Positions 31,847-40,450 of a stretch of 64,000 nucleotides of DNA are shown here, one piece after another. The stretch is from Streptomyces sp. Z26 (GTDB lineage Bacteria; Actinomycetota; Actinomycetes; Streptomycetales; Streptomycetaceae): positions 4,698,501 through 4,762,500 of the forward strand of contig NZ_RCHV01000002.1 in NCBI RefSeq assembly GCF_003665095.1, written 5' to 3'. The notes beneath the pieces were generated by a model. The model was not told where the DNA came from. It made no database searches and saw only the letters and a program-made list of their open reading frames with translations. Made by a program: the position numbers and the translations under genes. The first letter of the stretch is position 1, and every line of letters starts with the position of its first letter.

Positions 31847-33286
31847 CTACGGGAAATCACCCGTCCCTGCCAGGGCGCCCGAACGTGCCATCAGCGCCTG
31901 CGCGCACTCCTCGCGCCGGTACGGGCGGATCAGGCCCGGGATGCGCTCTCGCGCGCGCCGCGCGCGACCGGAGCGGACCATCGAGCAGTCCTCCAGGAAC
32001 ACCTCCCAGGAGGCGCACGCCTCCTCCAACCGGCCGCAGGAGAGCAGCAGTTCGGCCAGCTCCGCGTGGCTGAGCGCGCGGGCGCGCCGCTCGTCCACCG
32101 GGCGGGAGCGCAGGGACGCCCGTAACTCCCGGATGGCGCCGCCCCGGTCGCCCAGGACCGCGTGCACCTGGCCCGTCTGGTACTGGAGCGCCGCCTCCTG
32201 GTAGCCCCCGACGGGGCCGCCGCCCAACGCGTCGGCGTGCGCCATCGACTGCTCCGCGCGGCGCAGCGCCGCCAGCGCGTCGGCCTTCCCGCCGCCCTCC
32301 GCGGCGGCGACCGCCAGCCCCGCGTACAGGAACGCGCGCGCGGACGGCTCGGTGTCCCGCGGCGCCTTCTCGCAGGCGGCCTCCGCCAGCGCGAGGCTGT
32401 GCCGGTGGTGCCCCAACTCGTGCGCCTGCGTGCTCAGGGCGCGGCGCGCCAGCGCCGACCCGGCCGGGTCGCCCGCCTCCTCCGCGAGTTCGCCGGAGGT
32501 GAGGAACGCGCGCTGGGCGAGCCCGTGCCGCTGCTCGTCGGCGTACACGCGGGCCAGCAGGTAGCTCAACCGGGACGCGCCCGACAGCAGTTCGCCGCGG
32601 AAGCGCCCCGCCGCGTCCGGGCCGCGCAGCCTGCGCGTCAGCCCGGAGACGTACGCGGCGAGGGGCGCGCGGATGTGCCCGCCGCCGCGGCGGTCGGCCT
32701 GCTCGGCGAAGAAGTACGTGTGCGCGCGGACGGACGCCACGTCCGCCGGGCCGCTGCCGGTCGGGCGTGCCCGTACGGCGGGGGCGGTCGCCGGGCGCGG
32801 GTCCGTACCCGTGGCCGTGCCCGAAGTGGCGCCGGGCGGGGCGGACTTCGGCTCCGTCAGCAGGATCAGCCGGTACGGGGCGGGCGTCCGCGCGTGGGCG
32901 CGGTGCGCGCCCGTGGCGGGCGCCGTCAGCGCCGCGAGCGTGTCCAGCGGGCGGGTGCGCGGGTCGGGCCACTCGGGCGGTGCCGCCGTACGCCCGTGGG
33001 GGCGCCGCCCGGGTCCCCCGGTGCCGCCCATGTCGAGGTCGGCGACGGTCACCGGGCGGCGCAGGCGGCGGCTGAACGCCTCCGCCATCAGCCGTTGGAC
33101 CGTGGGCCCGGGGCGGCTGCCGCGCAGCCAGTGGGCGACGGAGGTGCGGTCGTAGTGCAGGTGCGTGCCCGTCTCGGCACCCAGCCTGGCCAGCGCGCGG
33201 GCGAAGGCCGCCTGCGTCCAGCCGGACTCCTCCAGCAGCGCGCGGAGCGCGTCGTTGGGGGTGCGGGTGCGGCTAGCCGAGCGCAT
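31847..33286 (-). CDS. HTH regulator with tetratricopeptide-like C-terminal region, copy 1
   Basis: This 479-residue protein has an N-terminal HTH (about residues 8-60, SGWTQAAFARALARLG then YDRTSVAHWLRGSRPG), a Pro/Gly-rich linker from 90 to 170, and an Ala-rich helical region whose paired helices (LARRALSTQAHELGHHRHSL, GDRGGAIRELRASL) resemble TPR repeats. The plan matches NsdA-like Streptomyces regulators that act on antibiotic production or development, but I cannot assign a target. It is divergent from a protein with the same plan at 33519, sharing the LxALLxxSG...YDxTxVAxWLxGxRP pattern. The shared promoter region contains a three-copy motif. Confidence 0.82.
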   Translation of the reverse strand: MRSASRTRTPNDALRALLEESGWTQAAFARALARLGAETGTHLHYDRTSVAHWLRGSRPGPTVQRLMAEAFSRRLRRPVTVADLDMGGTGGPGRRPHGRTAAPPEWPDPRTRPLDTLAALTAPATGAHRAHARTPAPYRLILLTEPKSAPPGATSGTATGTDPRPATAPAVRARPTGSGPADVASVRAHTYFFAEQADRRGGGHIRAPLAAYVSGLTRRLRGPDAAGRFRGELLSGASRLSYLLARVYADEQRHGLAQRAFLTSGELAEEAGDPAGSALARRALSTQAHELGHHRHSLALAEAACEKAPRDTEPSARAFLYAGLAVAAAEGGGKADALAALRRAEQSMAHADALGGGPVGGYQEAALQYQTGQVHAVLGDRGGAIRELRASLRSRPVDERRARALSHAELAELLLSCGRLEEACASWEVFLEDCSMVRSGRARRARERIPGLIRPYRREECAQALMARSGALAGTGDFP

Positions 33287-33354
33287 CGTGCGCCTCCTTC
33301 CGGAGGTCGGGACGGAAGCGGATCGGGTCGTTCACAGAGCCCTCCTTGGTTGCT

Positions 33355-33418
33355 CTCCGTAGGCATTTCCGCCTACGGAGGGGTACTTCGACCCAACCGC
33401 ACGTAACCTACGAAGGGG
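33355..33418. promoter_or_regulatory. three copies of CCTACGRAG in the divergent regulator promoter
   Basis: CTCCGTAGGC (33355-33364) and GCCTACGGAG (33371-33380) form a perfect 10-bp palindrome with a 6-base loop. A second direct copy, CCTACGAAGGGG, lies at 33407-33418, 35 bases from CCTACGGAGGGG (33372-33383). The arrangement suits cooperative binding by one or both of the divergent HTH proteins. Confidence 0.6.
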
Positions 33419-33518
33419 AGGATGTGCCTCCGTGCGGTGGTCGTGAGCCGTTCGCACCCCGTGTGAACCGACGCGCCGTCACTTTGCGAAACACGTGTTG
33501 AAGCACCGGAGGGCCGTG

Positions 33519-34865
33519 ATGGAGCCGAACCGTCAGCTGGACGCGCTGCTCGACCAGTCCGGGATGTCGAGGGCCGGACTGGCGGCACGGATCAACCGGC
33601 GCGGCCGGGAGGCCGGGACCACCCTGCGTTACGACCACACGGCCGTGGCGCGCTGGTTGAAGGGGCAACGGCCACGCGGCCGGGTCCCCGAGCTGATCTG
33701 CGAGATCCTCGGCGAACAGCTCGCCCGTACGCTCACGCTGGACGACGTGGGCATGGCGGCGCCCTCGGAACCGGCCGCCCAACTCGGCGTGGACGTCGGC
33801 GGGTTGAACCGCTTCCTCGACCGCGCCGCCGTGCTGTGGCGGTCCGACCGGATGCACGCCGAGGCGCCCGGCCCGTCGCTCCTGACGGGAGCCGCGGCGG
33901 TCGGCCCCGTGTGGGAGTGGGAGAACCCGCCGGAGGACCTCGACGTCTCGCACGGCGGCCGCAGACGCGTCACCGACGCCGAGGTGGCGGTGCTGCACGC
34001 GGCCCGCGGCCACTACGAGCACCTCTACCGGAACGCGGGCGGCGTCGCCACCCGCCCCCGCGTCGTCGGCTTCCTGACGGCCGAGGTGACGCCGCTGATG
34101 CGCGGCACGTACGACGACCGGACCGGGCGCAGGCTGTGCCGCGCGGCGGGTTCGCTGGCCGCGGTCTGCGGCATCTGCGCGTACGACGCCGACGCGCAGG
34201 GCCTCGCCCAGCGCTACTTCCACCAGGCGTTACGCCTCGCGAAAGCCTCCGGCGACCGGCTGTTCGGCGGCTACGTGGTGGCGCTCCTGGTGAACCAGGC
34301 ACTGTTCCTCGGCGACGACCGGCACTCCATAGCCTGCGCCGAGTCGGTGCTGCGGACCACCGGCCCGCACGCCAGCCCCGCGCTGGCCACCGACCTCTAC
34401 GCGATGCAGGCGAAGGCGTACGCCCGGCTCGGGGACCGGGCGAGCGCGCACCGCTGCATGCGGCTCGCGGAGACGTTCTCCACGCGGATACGTCCGGAGG
34501 AGGAGCCCGACGAGACCAGCTACGTCCAGCCGGGCCTGGCCGAAGTGCGGCTGGCGGAGGCGTTGTTGGTGCTGGGGGACGTACGGGAGGCCGGTCGGTA
34601 CGCGGAGATGGCCGCGCGTGCGCCGGCGCACGTACGGGGGAGGGTGAACCGGCTCGCCACGCTCACCGACGTCGAACTGCGCAGCGGGGAGGCGGAACGG
34701 GCCGCCGCGACCGCCGCCGAGATGGTCGGGCACGCGCAGGGCATCGAGTCGCAGCGGCTGCGGGACCGGATGCGGGCGGTCCGCGACCACCTGGCCGGAC
34801 ACCCCAGCACGTCCGCCGCCGACGCCGCCCGCCTGATCGACGAGGCACTGCGCGTCCCCCTCTGA
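33519..34865 (+). CDS. HTH regulator with tetratricopeptide-like C-terminal region, copy 2
   Basis: This 448-residue protein mirrors the divergent gene at 31847. The HTH covers about residues 8-50 (SGMSRAGLAARINRRG, YDHTAVARWLKGQRPRG) and is followed by an ICEILGEQLARTLTLDDVGM block. The central and C-terminal helices (residues 170-440) read as degenerate TPRs, e.g. GLAQRYFHQALRLAKASGDR and YAMQAKAYARLGDRASAHRC. The ATG at 33519 has GGAGGG six bases upstream. Close relatives are common in Streptomyces as putative developmental regulators, but I know no defined role for this one. The effector could be a peptide or protein bound by the repeats. Confidence 0.83.
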   Translation: MEPNRQLDALLDQSGMSRAGLAARINRRGREAGTTLRYDHTAVARWLKGQRPRGRVPELICEILGEQLARTLTLDDVGMAAPSEPAAQLGVDVGGLNRFLDRAAVLWRSDRMHAEAPGPSLLTGAAAVGPVWEWENPPEDLDVSHGGRRRVTDAEVAVLHAARGHYEHLYRNAGGVATRPRVVGFLTAEVTPLMRGTYDDRTGRRLCRAAGSLAAVCGICAYDADAQGLAQRYFHQALRLAKASGDRLFGGYVVALLVNQALFLGDDRHSIACAESVLRTTGPHASPALATDLYAMQAKAYARLGDRASAHRCMRLAETFSTRIRPEEEPDETSYVQPGLAEVRLAEALLVLGDVREAGRYAEMAARAPAHVRGRVNRLATLTDVELRSGEAERAAATAAEMVGHAQGIESQRLRDRMRAVRDHLAGHPSTSAADAARLIDEALRVPL

Positions 34866-34913
34866 AGCCGCATGCTGGAGTGCCCAACCTCCATGGGGAA
34901 GGGGGCACTTCAC

Positions 34914-35444
34914 GTGCTGTGGAACAACCTCGGTGAGCACACGGTGTACGAGAACCAGTGGCTCCGCGTGAACCTGGCAGACGTCGAGCTGCCGGACGGG
35001 CGCCATCTGGACCACTACCTCATCAGACTGCGGCCGGTCGCCATGGCCACCGCCGTCAACGAACGGAACGAGGTGCTGCTGCTCTGGCGGCACCGCTTCA
35101 TCACCGACAGCTGGGGCTGGGAGCTGGCCGCGGGCGTGGTGGAGGACGGCGAGGACGTCGCCGCCGCCGCGGGCCGCGAGATGCTGGAGGAGACCGGCTG
35201 GCGGCCGGGCCCGCTGCGGCATCTGATGACCGTCGAGCCGTCCAACGGGCTGGCCGACGCGCGGCACCACATCTACTGGTCGGAGAGCGCCGCGTACGTC
35301 GGCGACCCGGAGGACGACTTCGAGTCCGACAAGCGGGAGTGGATACCGCTGAAGGAGGCGCCGGAACTGATCGCGCGCGGCGAGGTGCCGGCGGCCAACT
35401 CGGCGGCGGCGCTGCTGATGCTGCACAGCCTGCGCTTCGGCTGA
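34914..35444 (+). CDS. Nudix hydrolase
   Basis: This 176-residue hydrolase acts on a nucleoside diphosphate linked to another group, most like the ADP-ribose pyrophosphatase branch. The Nudix box G-x5-E-x7-REUxEExGU is complete: AGVVEDGEDVAAAAGREMLE followed by ETGW, near residues 75-98. The N-terminal VYENQWLRVNLADVELPDGR is the dimerisation strand pair of ADPRase types. GTG 34914 is preceded by GGAAGGGGG at a good distance; ATGs at 34893 and 34872 are in frame but with poorer sites. It follows the HTH gene by 48 bases and may be co-transcribed. Confidence 0.88.
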   Translation: MLWNNLGEHTVYENQWLRVNLADVELPDGRHLDHYLIRLRPVAMATAVNERNEVLLLWRHRFITDSWGWELAAGVVEDGEDVAAAAGREMLEETGWRPGPLRHLMTVEPSNGLADARHHIYWSESAAYVGDPEDDFESDKREWIPLKEAPELIARGEVPAANSAAALLMLHSLRFG

Positions 35445-35500
35445 CGCGCGGCGCGCACCGGGCGGCGCACCCGGTTGGTGCACGGGTCGCCCGCGCAGGA

Positions 35501-35551
35501 GGCCCCGGCCCCCGGACCCCGTCGAGCACGGCGGGGCCGGGAGCCGGGGCC
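35501..35551. terminator. bidirectional terminator after the Nudix gene
   Basis: GGCCCCGGCCCCCGG (35501-35515) pairs with CCGGGAGCCGGGGCC (35537-35551) with one mismatch. It lies between the Nudix gene and the convergent small-protein gene. Confidence 0.75.
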
Positions 35552-35634
35552 GCGCGCGTGGTGCGGGTGCCGGCGCGGTGCGGCCGTGCTGCGCGGGTGT
35601 CCGGCGCGGGCGACGCCCCTACGCCGGAACGCCC

Positions 35635-35865
35635 TCAGCGCAGGGCGCCGTCCCCGTGCTGGGCGATGTGCTGCTCCACCGCGGACATCGCCTGCTGCGT
35701 GCTCGCGGCGGAGCCGGTGCCGTGCCGCTCCGCGTAGTACGCCGCGCCCAGCTTGCGGACGAGGTCGTGCCCCGCGCGCTGCGCCTGCACCTCGCCGACC
35801 TTCTCCTTGCCCTGCGTGAGACCGCGCTGGGCCTGCTCCTTGGCCTTGTCGAGGAACCCTGCCAT
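35635..35865 (-). CDS. small hydrophilic helical protein
   Basis: This 76-residue protein begins MAGFLDKAKEQAQRGLTQGK and is rich in Lys, Gln and Ala, with no membrane segment or cysteine. It is probably one or two amphipathic helices. The first 25 residues resemble the start of CsbD/antitoxin-like stress proteins. The ATG at 35865 has an AGGAGA site 8 bases upstream. It appears monocistronic between a terminator and the divergent EamA transporter. I do not recognise a function. Confidence 0.75.
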   Translation of the reverse strand: MAGFLDKAKEQAQRGLTQGKEKVGEVQAQRAGHDLVRKLGAAYYAERHGTGSAASTQQAMSAVEQHIAQHGDGALR

Positions 35866-36003
35866 GGTCGTCTCCTGTGCTGGAACGGGATGGGTACGGA
35901 AGGCTGTGCCCCTCCGCCCCGTGAACGTACGCGGCACCGACCCGGTTCCCCGGACGCCGACCCGGCGTGCCGCGCGCGGCACGGACCGTTCTAGCGTGGC
36001 CGC

Positions 36004-37017
36004 ATGGGCGGTGAGGTCATGGGCGGTGAGGCGGGCCGGGGCACGCAGGCGGCGGGGCAGGGCGCGCACGCGGCGGGGACGACGGCCCCGGGCGGTGCCG
36101 GTCGGGCCGGGCCCGGCGGTACGGGCGCGCGTACGGCGGACGGCGCGGGCCGGGCGGGCGCGGTCGGGCTGGTGTGCGCGGGCGCGCTCTCGGTGCAGTT
36201 CGGCGCGGCCGTGGCGGCCCTGCTGTTCCCCCGCGCGGGGGCGATCGGCGTGGTGGCGATGCGGCTCACGTTCGCCGCGCTGATCATGCTGCCGCTGTGC
36301 CGCCCCCGGGTACGCGGCCACTCGCGCGCGGACTGGGGCGCCGCCGCGGGCCTCGGGCTGGCGCTGGGCACCATGAACACCCTGATCTACCAGGCGATCG
36401 ACCGCATCCCCCTCGGCGCCGCGGTCACCCTCGAACTGCTCGGCCCCCTCGTGCTGTCGGTGGTCGCCGCGCGCCGCGCGGTCAGCCTGCTGTGGGCGGC
36501 GCTCGCGCTGGCGGGCGTGTACCTGCTGGGCAGCAGCGGGTTCCGTGAACTCGACCCGGCCGGAGTCGCCTTCGCGCTGGCCGCGGGCGGCGCCTGGGTC
36601 GCGTACATCATGCTGAACGCGCGCGTCGGCGCCCGTTTCCCGAAGGCCGACGGGCTGGCGCTGGCGATGGGTGTCGCGGCCCTGGTGAGCGCGCCGCTCG
36701 CGGTGGTCAGCGCGGGCACCGCCCTGCTCGACCCGGTGACGCTGGCGCTGGGCGCGGCGGTGGCGGTGCTGTCGTCCGGACTGCCGTACACGCTCGACCT
36801 GTTCGCCCTGCGGCGGATTCCGCAGGCGACGTTCGCCGTGCTGATGAGCCTGATGCCGGTGGCGGCGGCGACCGCCGGGTTCCTGGTGCTGGGGCAGGAC
36901 ATGGAGCCGGTGCAGCTGCTGGCGATCGCGCTGGTCATCGCCGCCAGCGTGGGTGCCGTACGCACCCGGCCGCGTACGGCCGCCGCGCGCGCGGTGGACG
37001 GCGCACCGCCCACGTAG
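36004..37017 (+). CDS. EamA/DMT-family transporter (RhtA-like)
   Basis: This 337-residue membrane protein has about ten hydrophobic helices in two EamA halves, predicted to export amino acids or related small metabolites. The motifs LYQAIDRIPLGAAVTLELLGP in the first half and LPYTLDLFALRRIPQATFAVLM in the second match RhtA, the threonine/homoserine exporter. The first 50 residues are Gly/Ala/Arg-rich and look unlike the family, so the real start may be later. It is 30 bases upstream of the methyltransferase gene on the same strand. Confidence 0.85.
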   Translation: MGGEVMGGEAGRGTQAAGQGAHAAGTTAPGGAGRAGPGGTGARTADGAGRAGAVGLVCAGALSVQFGAAVAALLFPRAGAIGVVAMRLTFAALIMLPLCRPRVRGHSRADWGAAAGLGLALGTMNTLIYQAIDRIPLGAAVTLELLGPLVLSVVAARRAVSLLWAALALAGVYLLGSSGFRELDPAGVAFALAAGGAWVAYIMLNARVGARFPKADGLALAMGVAALVSAPLAVVSAGTALLDPVTLALGAAVAVLSSGLPYTLDLFALRRIPQATFAVLMSLMPVAAATAGFLVLGQDMEPVQLLAIALVIAASVGAVRTRPRTAAARAVDGAPPT

Positions 37018-37047
37018 GAGGCGCGGGACGCCGCATAGGGTGGTGCG

Positions 37048-38253
37048 GTGAGCGAACGCCAGACCCTCCACTGGACCGAGGACGGCACGGAACGGTCCGC
37101 CCGGTGGCGTTCCGAGAACGGTGCCCGTCCGCCCGCGCGCGTGGCCGTCGCGGACGACCGCACGCGTGCGGCGGACGCGTACAAGCTGATGTGCGAGGGC
37201 ACCGCGCTGCTGTACCGCGGGGACCACCGGAACGCGCGCCAGCTGCTCGCCGCGCTCACCCGCAGGGTGGACGGCAAGCCGCGTACGGCGGGCGGCGGTT
37301 CCCGCACGGCGGACGCCGGGCGGGGAGGCCCGGAGCGACCGGACGCGCCGGAGTCGCCGGAGGAGCGGGCCGCGCGGTTCCACCGGCACCGCGCGCGGCA
37401 GGCCCAGCGCGCCCGCGTCCTCGGCATGCTGCTCGTGCCCCTGGACGGCGCCCACGCCGTCCCCCTCCGCCGCGCCCCGTCCGTCGCCGACGCGTGCGCC
37501 GCCGCCTACGGCCCCCCGGACGGCACCCCGTCCGTGCTGCCGCTGCGGGAACTGCTCGGCGTGATCGGCGCGTACGAGTGGCAGCGCAAGGGCGTACCCG
37601 TACCGGCGCTCGACGGGGACCACGTGCACCCGACGTACGGCGTCTTCTCACCCGTACGCGGCGAGTACGTCGACCTGGTCGCCCACGCCCCCCTGCCGGG
37701 CGGCGCGGTGCCGCTCGCGTACGACGTGGGGACCGGCACCGGCGTGCTGGCCGCCGTGCTGGCCCGGCGCGGCACGGGGCGCGTGGTCGCCACCGACACC
37801 GATCCGCGCGCCCTGGCGTGCGCCCGCGCGAACGCCGAACGACTGGGCGTGGCCGACCGGGTGGAGGTGCGCGAAGCGGACCTGTTCCCGGCGGGGCGGG
37901 CACCGCTGGTGGTCTGCAACCCGCCCTGGGTCCCGGCGAAGCCCACGTCGGCGGTGGAACACGCGGTGTACGACCCGGGCAGCCGGATGCTGCGCGGGTT
38001 CCTCGCCGGACTGGCCGACCATCTGACGCCCGGCGGCGAGGGCTGGCTGGTCCTGTCCGACCTGGCGGAACACCTGGGACTGCGCACGCGCGCGGAACTC
38101 GACGGCTGGATCGGCTCCGCCGGACTGCGCGTCGTGGGGCGCGCGGACACCGCTCCGCGCCACCCGCGCGCCTCGGACACCGACGACCCGCTGCACACCG
38201 CGCGCGCGGCGGAGACCACGTCCCTGTGGCGGCTCGCGGCGGCGGGGGCCTGA
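37048..38253 (+). CDS. class I SAM-dependent methyltransferase with HemK/PrmC-like NPPW motif
   Basis: This 401-residue protein has a helical N-terminal region up to about residue 180, with an Arg/Gly-rich insertion around residues 75-110. The methyltransferase domain follows: motif I LAYDVGTGTGVLAAVLARRG, the acidic post-I VVATDTDPRALACARANAER, and motif IV VVCNPPWVP. NPPW instead of NPPY is typical of glutamine- or base-N methyltransferases of the HemK type. A role on a release factor is already covered by PrmC in most genomes, so this is likely a paralogue with another substrate. The GTG start at 37048 follows GGGTGGTGC weakly. Confidence 0.85.
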   Translation: MSERQTLHWTEDGTERSARWRSENGARPPARVAVADDRTRAADAYKLMCEGTALLYRGDHRNARQLLAALTRRVDGKPRTAGGGSRTADAGRGGPERPDAPESPEERAARFHRHRARQAQRARVLGMLLVPLDGAHAVPLRRAPSVADACAAAYGPPDGTPSVLPLRELLGVIGAYEWQRKGVPVPALDGDHVHPTYGVFSPVRGEYVDLVAHAPLPGGAVPLAYDVGTGTGVLAAVLARRGTGRVVATDTDPRALACARANAERLGVADRVEVREADLFPAGRAPLVVCNPPWVPAKPTSAVEHAVYDPGSRMLRGFLAGLADHLTPGGEGWLVLSDLAEHLGLRTRAELDGWIGSAGLRVVGRADTAPRHPRASDTDDPLHTARAAETTSLWRLAAAGA

Positions 38254-38272
38254 TCGGGTCCGTACACGTGAC

Positions 38273-38306
38273 GGCGCCCGGTCCGCTGGTTGCAGGACCG
38301 GGCGCC
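38273..38306. terminator. bidirectional terminator
   Basis: GGCGCCCGGTCC (38273-38284) pairs perfectly with GGACCGGGCGCC (38295-38306) between the convergent methyltransferase and snapalysin genes. Confidence 0.8.
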
Positions 38307-38397
38307 GAGGGTGCGGACCGCCGCTGACCGTCCCGGCTGTGGCCAGCCCGCCGGAGGGGTCGGTCAGCGGACGGTCACGGAGGACCGGGACGCGGTG

Positions 38398-39054
38398 TTA
38401 CTTGACGAACGCCGCGTTGAGGCCGATCTGGTCGGTCAGACCGTTCGCCCACAACTCGTTCACCTGGGCGGACTCCTCCGCGTTCGGCTGCGAGTTGGTG
38501 CAGGACGGGCCGGGGCCGCCACCCGACATCAGCTCCTCGCAGGGACCCTCGTAGTGGTCCGGGAGGCCGAGGACGTGACCCGTCTCGTGCGCGGTGACGC
38601 GGGTCGAGTCGTACTCCTCGTTCTGCGCGTAGTCGAGGAAGATGTAGCCGCTGCCGTGGCCGTCCGTCGAGGCGTACGAGCCGCGCGGGTCGTCGCCCTC
38701 GCGGTACTCGAAGTCGCTGCCGCCCTCCTGGAGCTGGACGTTCTCGACCGAGCTGTTCCAGATCTGCGTGCTGGACGCGATCTGGTCGGCGAAGGTCGGG
38801 GCGCCGCTCGCGTCGTAGCCGATGGTGACGGCCTGGATGCCGGGCTTCTCGGCCTGCTTCTCGATGGCTATCTTGCGGATCGCCTCGAAGAACGCCTGGT
38901 TGTTCTTCGCCTCGGCCTTGCTGCCCGCGTAAGCGGAGACGCTGCTGTCCTGCTGGACGGGCGCCGCCGAGGCCGAAGCCACGGGGACCGCGGCCATGCC
39001 GGCCGCGAGGCCGAGGCCGACAACACCGGTGAGGGCGGTACGGGAGAATCTCAT
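38398..39054 (-). CDS. snapalysin-family secreted zinc metalloprotease (M7)
   Basis: This 218-residue secreted neutral protease has a signal peptide MRFSRTALTGVVGLGLAAGM ending near an ASA-like site at residue 30. A short propeptide follows. The mature M7 domain contains the extended zinc motif in VTAHETGHVLGLPDHY (HExxHxxGxxD), which is unique to snapalysins among small proteases, and two C-terminal cysteines around the EELMSGGG Met-turn. The ATG at 39054 follows GAGGAGGAAA. It is divergent from a LysR regulator gene, the arrangement known for snpA/snpR (mprA/mprR) in other Streptomyces. Confidence 0.94.
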   Translation of the reverse strand: MRFSRTALTGVVGLGLAAGMAAVPVASASAAPVQQDSSVSAYAGSKAEAKNNQAFFEAIRKIAIEKQAEKPGIQAVTIGYDASGAPTFADQIASSTQIWNSSVENVQLQEGGSDFEYREGDDPRGSYASTDGHGSGYIFLDYAQNEEYDSTRVTAHETGHVLGLPDHYEGPCEELMSGGGPGPSCTNSQPNAEESAQVNELWANGLTDQIGLNAAFVK

Positions 39055-39227
39055 GGGGGGTTTCCTCCTCGTTTCGTCCGAGAAGTGACAGCCGCCCGAA
39101 CGTGGGGTGGCGACTGGCTCCTCGGATGAAGGTTCGGTCACGGCAGAGTCTCGATCAGTCACAGGGCGGCGGGATGATGTCAGGAAGCGATAACGCCGGT
39201 GAATACCCCCACCCGCGGATCGCCCGC

Positions 39228-39248
39228 TTCGCAGGTTGCCGGGGCGAA
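39228..39248. promoter_or_regulatory. LysR-type operator between snapalysin and regulator genes
   Basis: TTCGC (39228-39232), exactly 11 bases, then GCGAA (39244-39248) fits the T-N11-A rule of LysR regulators. It is centred about 67 bases before the regulator start and 185 before the protease start. Confidence 0.65.
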
Positions 39249-39304
39249 CGAATGTCGGTTTTGGGCACTGGTGCGACGAACAGGCGCGCGGCTATGCTCC
39301 CTGC

Positions 39305-40276
39305 GTGGAGCTCGAGGTGAGGCACCTTCGTGCCCTGTGCGCGATAGCCGACACGGGCAGTGTGCGGAAAGCGGCCCGCCAGCTGGGCGTGACCCAGCCT
39401 TCGCTGACGACCCAGTTGGGCCGTATCGAACGGGCCCTCGGTGGCCAGCTGTTTACCCGCGAACGTACGGGCAGCCGTCCGACCCCGCTGGGCACCTCCG
39501 TGCTCTCCCGTGCCCGCCCGATAGTGGCGGAGATGTCCGCGCTGGTGGCGGAGGCCAAGGACACCGTGATGCTCGCCGGAGGGGCGCGCTTCCGTATCGG
39601 CAGCACCGGGAACCGCGCCGTGGCCGGGTGGTTGAGACGTCTCCAGGCGCGGCTTCCCGAGGCGGACATACCGATACGTATCGACGTCTCACCCAGCACC
39701 CTGCTCCAGATGGTCGCGGAGAACCAGCTCGACGCCGCCTTCGTGCACGAGGTGGCGGGGTGCCCGTTGAACTTCCCCGACGGCGTTCGCCACCGGGTGC
39801 TCGTGGAACGCGAACCGCAGTTCGTCGCGCTCCCCGCCTCGCATCCCGCGGCGGACCGCGAGCAGGTGTCGCTCGCCGACCTCGCCGGGGAAAGCTGGCT
39901 GGTGGATTCGAGCGCCGACGGTGAATGGGCGGGCCTGCGCCGGGTGTTCGCGGCCGAGGGCCTCAACCCCCGCGTGGTGCACGGCGACTACCTCACCGGC
40001 GCGGACCTCGTCGTCGCCGGGCAGGTGGTCAGCCCCTGCCAGCCGACCGCCCGGCCCCGTCCCGGCATGGCCATCCGGCCGCTGGAGGGCGACCCGCTGA
40101 CCGTACGGCTGCTGCTGGCCAGCCGCGAGGTGGTCTCCGCGGAGGCGGAGGCGAGCCTCGACGCGGCCTTCGCGGACCTGGAGAGCGCGTACCGCGAGGT
40201 GGCCTGGACCAGCACCGCGTACCGCCGGTGGCTGATGTCGCACGACAGTCCGCTGCTGCGCTCGCACGCGGCGTAG
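39305..40276 (+). CDS. LysR-family regulator of the neighbouring snapalysin gene
   Basis: This 323-residue regulator has the N-terminal LysR HTH at residues 4-62 (LRALCAIADTGSVRKAARQL then LGVTQPSLTTQLGRIERALG) and an effector-binding domain with two Rossmann-like halves. Divergence from snapalysin strongly implies activation of that gene, as SnpR does in S. lividans. The GTG at 39305 (VELEVRHLRAL) is chosen because upstream codons precede the conserved first helix. The frame upstream is open only by chance. The effector is unknown. Confidence 0.9.
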   Translation: MELEVRHLRALCAIADTGSVRKAARQLGVTQPSLTTQLGRIERALGGQLFTRERTGSRPTPLGTSVLSRARPIVAEMSALVAEAKDTVMLAGGARFRIGSTGNRAVAGWLRRLQARLPEADIPIRIDVSPSTLLQMVAENQLDAAFVHEVAGCPLNFPDGVRHRVLVEREPQFVALPASHPAADREQVSLADLAGESWLVDSSADGEWAGLRRVFAAEGLNPRVVHGDYLTGADLVVAGQVVSPCQPTARPRPGMAIRPLEGDPLTVRLLLASREVVSAEAEASLDAAFADLESAYREVAWTSTAYRRWLMSHDSPLLRSHAA

Positions 40277-40403
40277 CGCCGCCCGCCCCCGTCACCCGTC
40301 CGTCGCGCCCCGGCGGGGCCCGTACGGGCGCGCCCCGTCGTGCCCGTACGTCGTGCGGGCGCCCGCGAGGGGGCTGGTGTCGCGGCGCCGCGGACACCAG
40401 ATA

Positions 40404-40417
40404 TCTTGATATCGAGA
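40404..40417 (+). promoter_or_regulatory. palindrome before icd
   Basis: TCTTGATATCGAGA is a near-perfect palindrome (TCT-x-GATATC-x-AGA), 34 bases upstream of the icd start, embedded in unusually AT-rich DNA (ATATC-TT-GATAT overlaps it). It probably binds a regulator at or just after the promoter. The protein is unknown. Confidence 0.5.
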
Positions 40418-40450
40418 CGATGCAATCTTGGAGCATGGAGCGGAGTTCCG

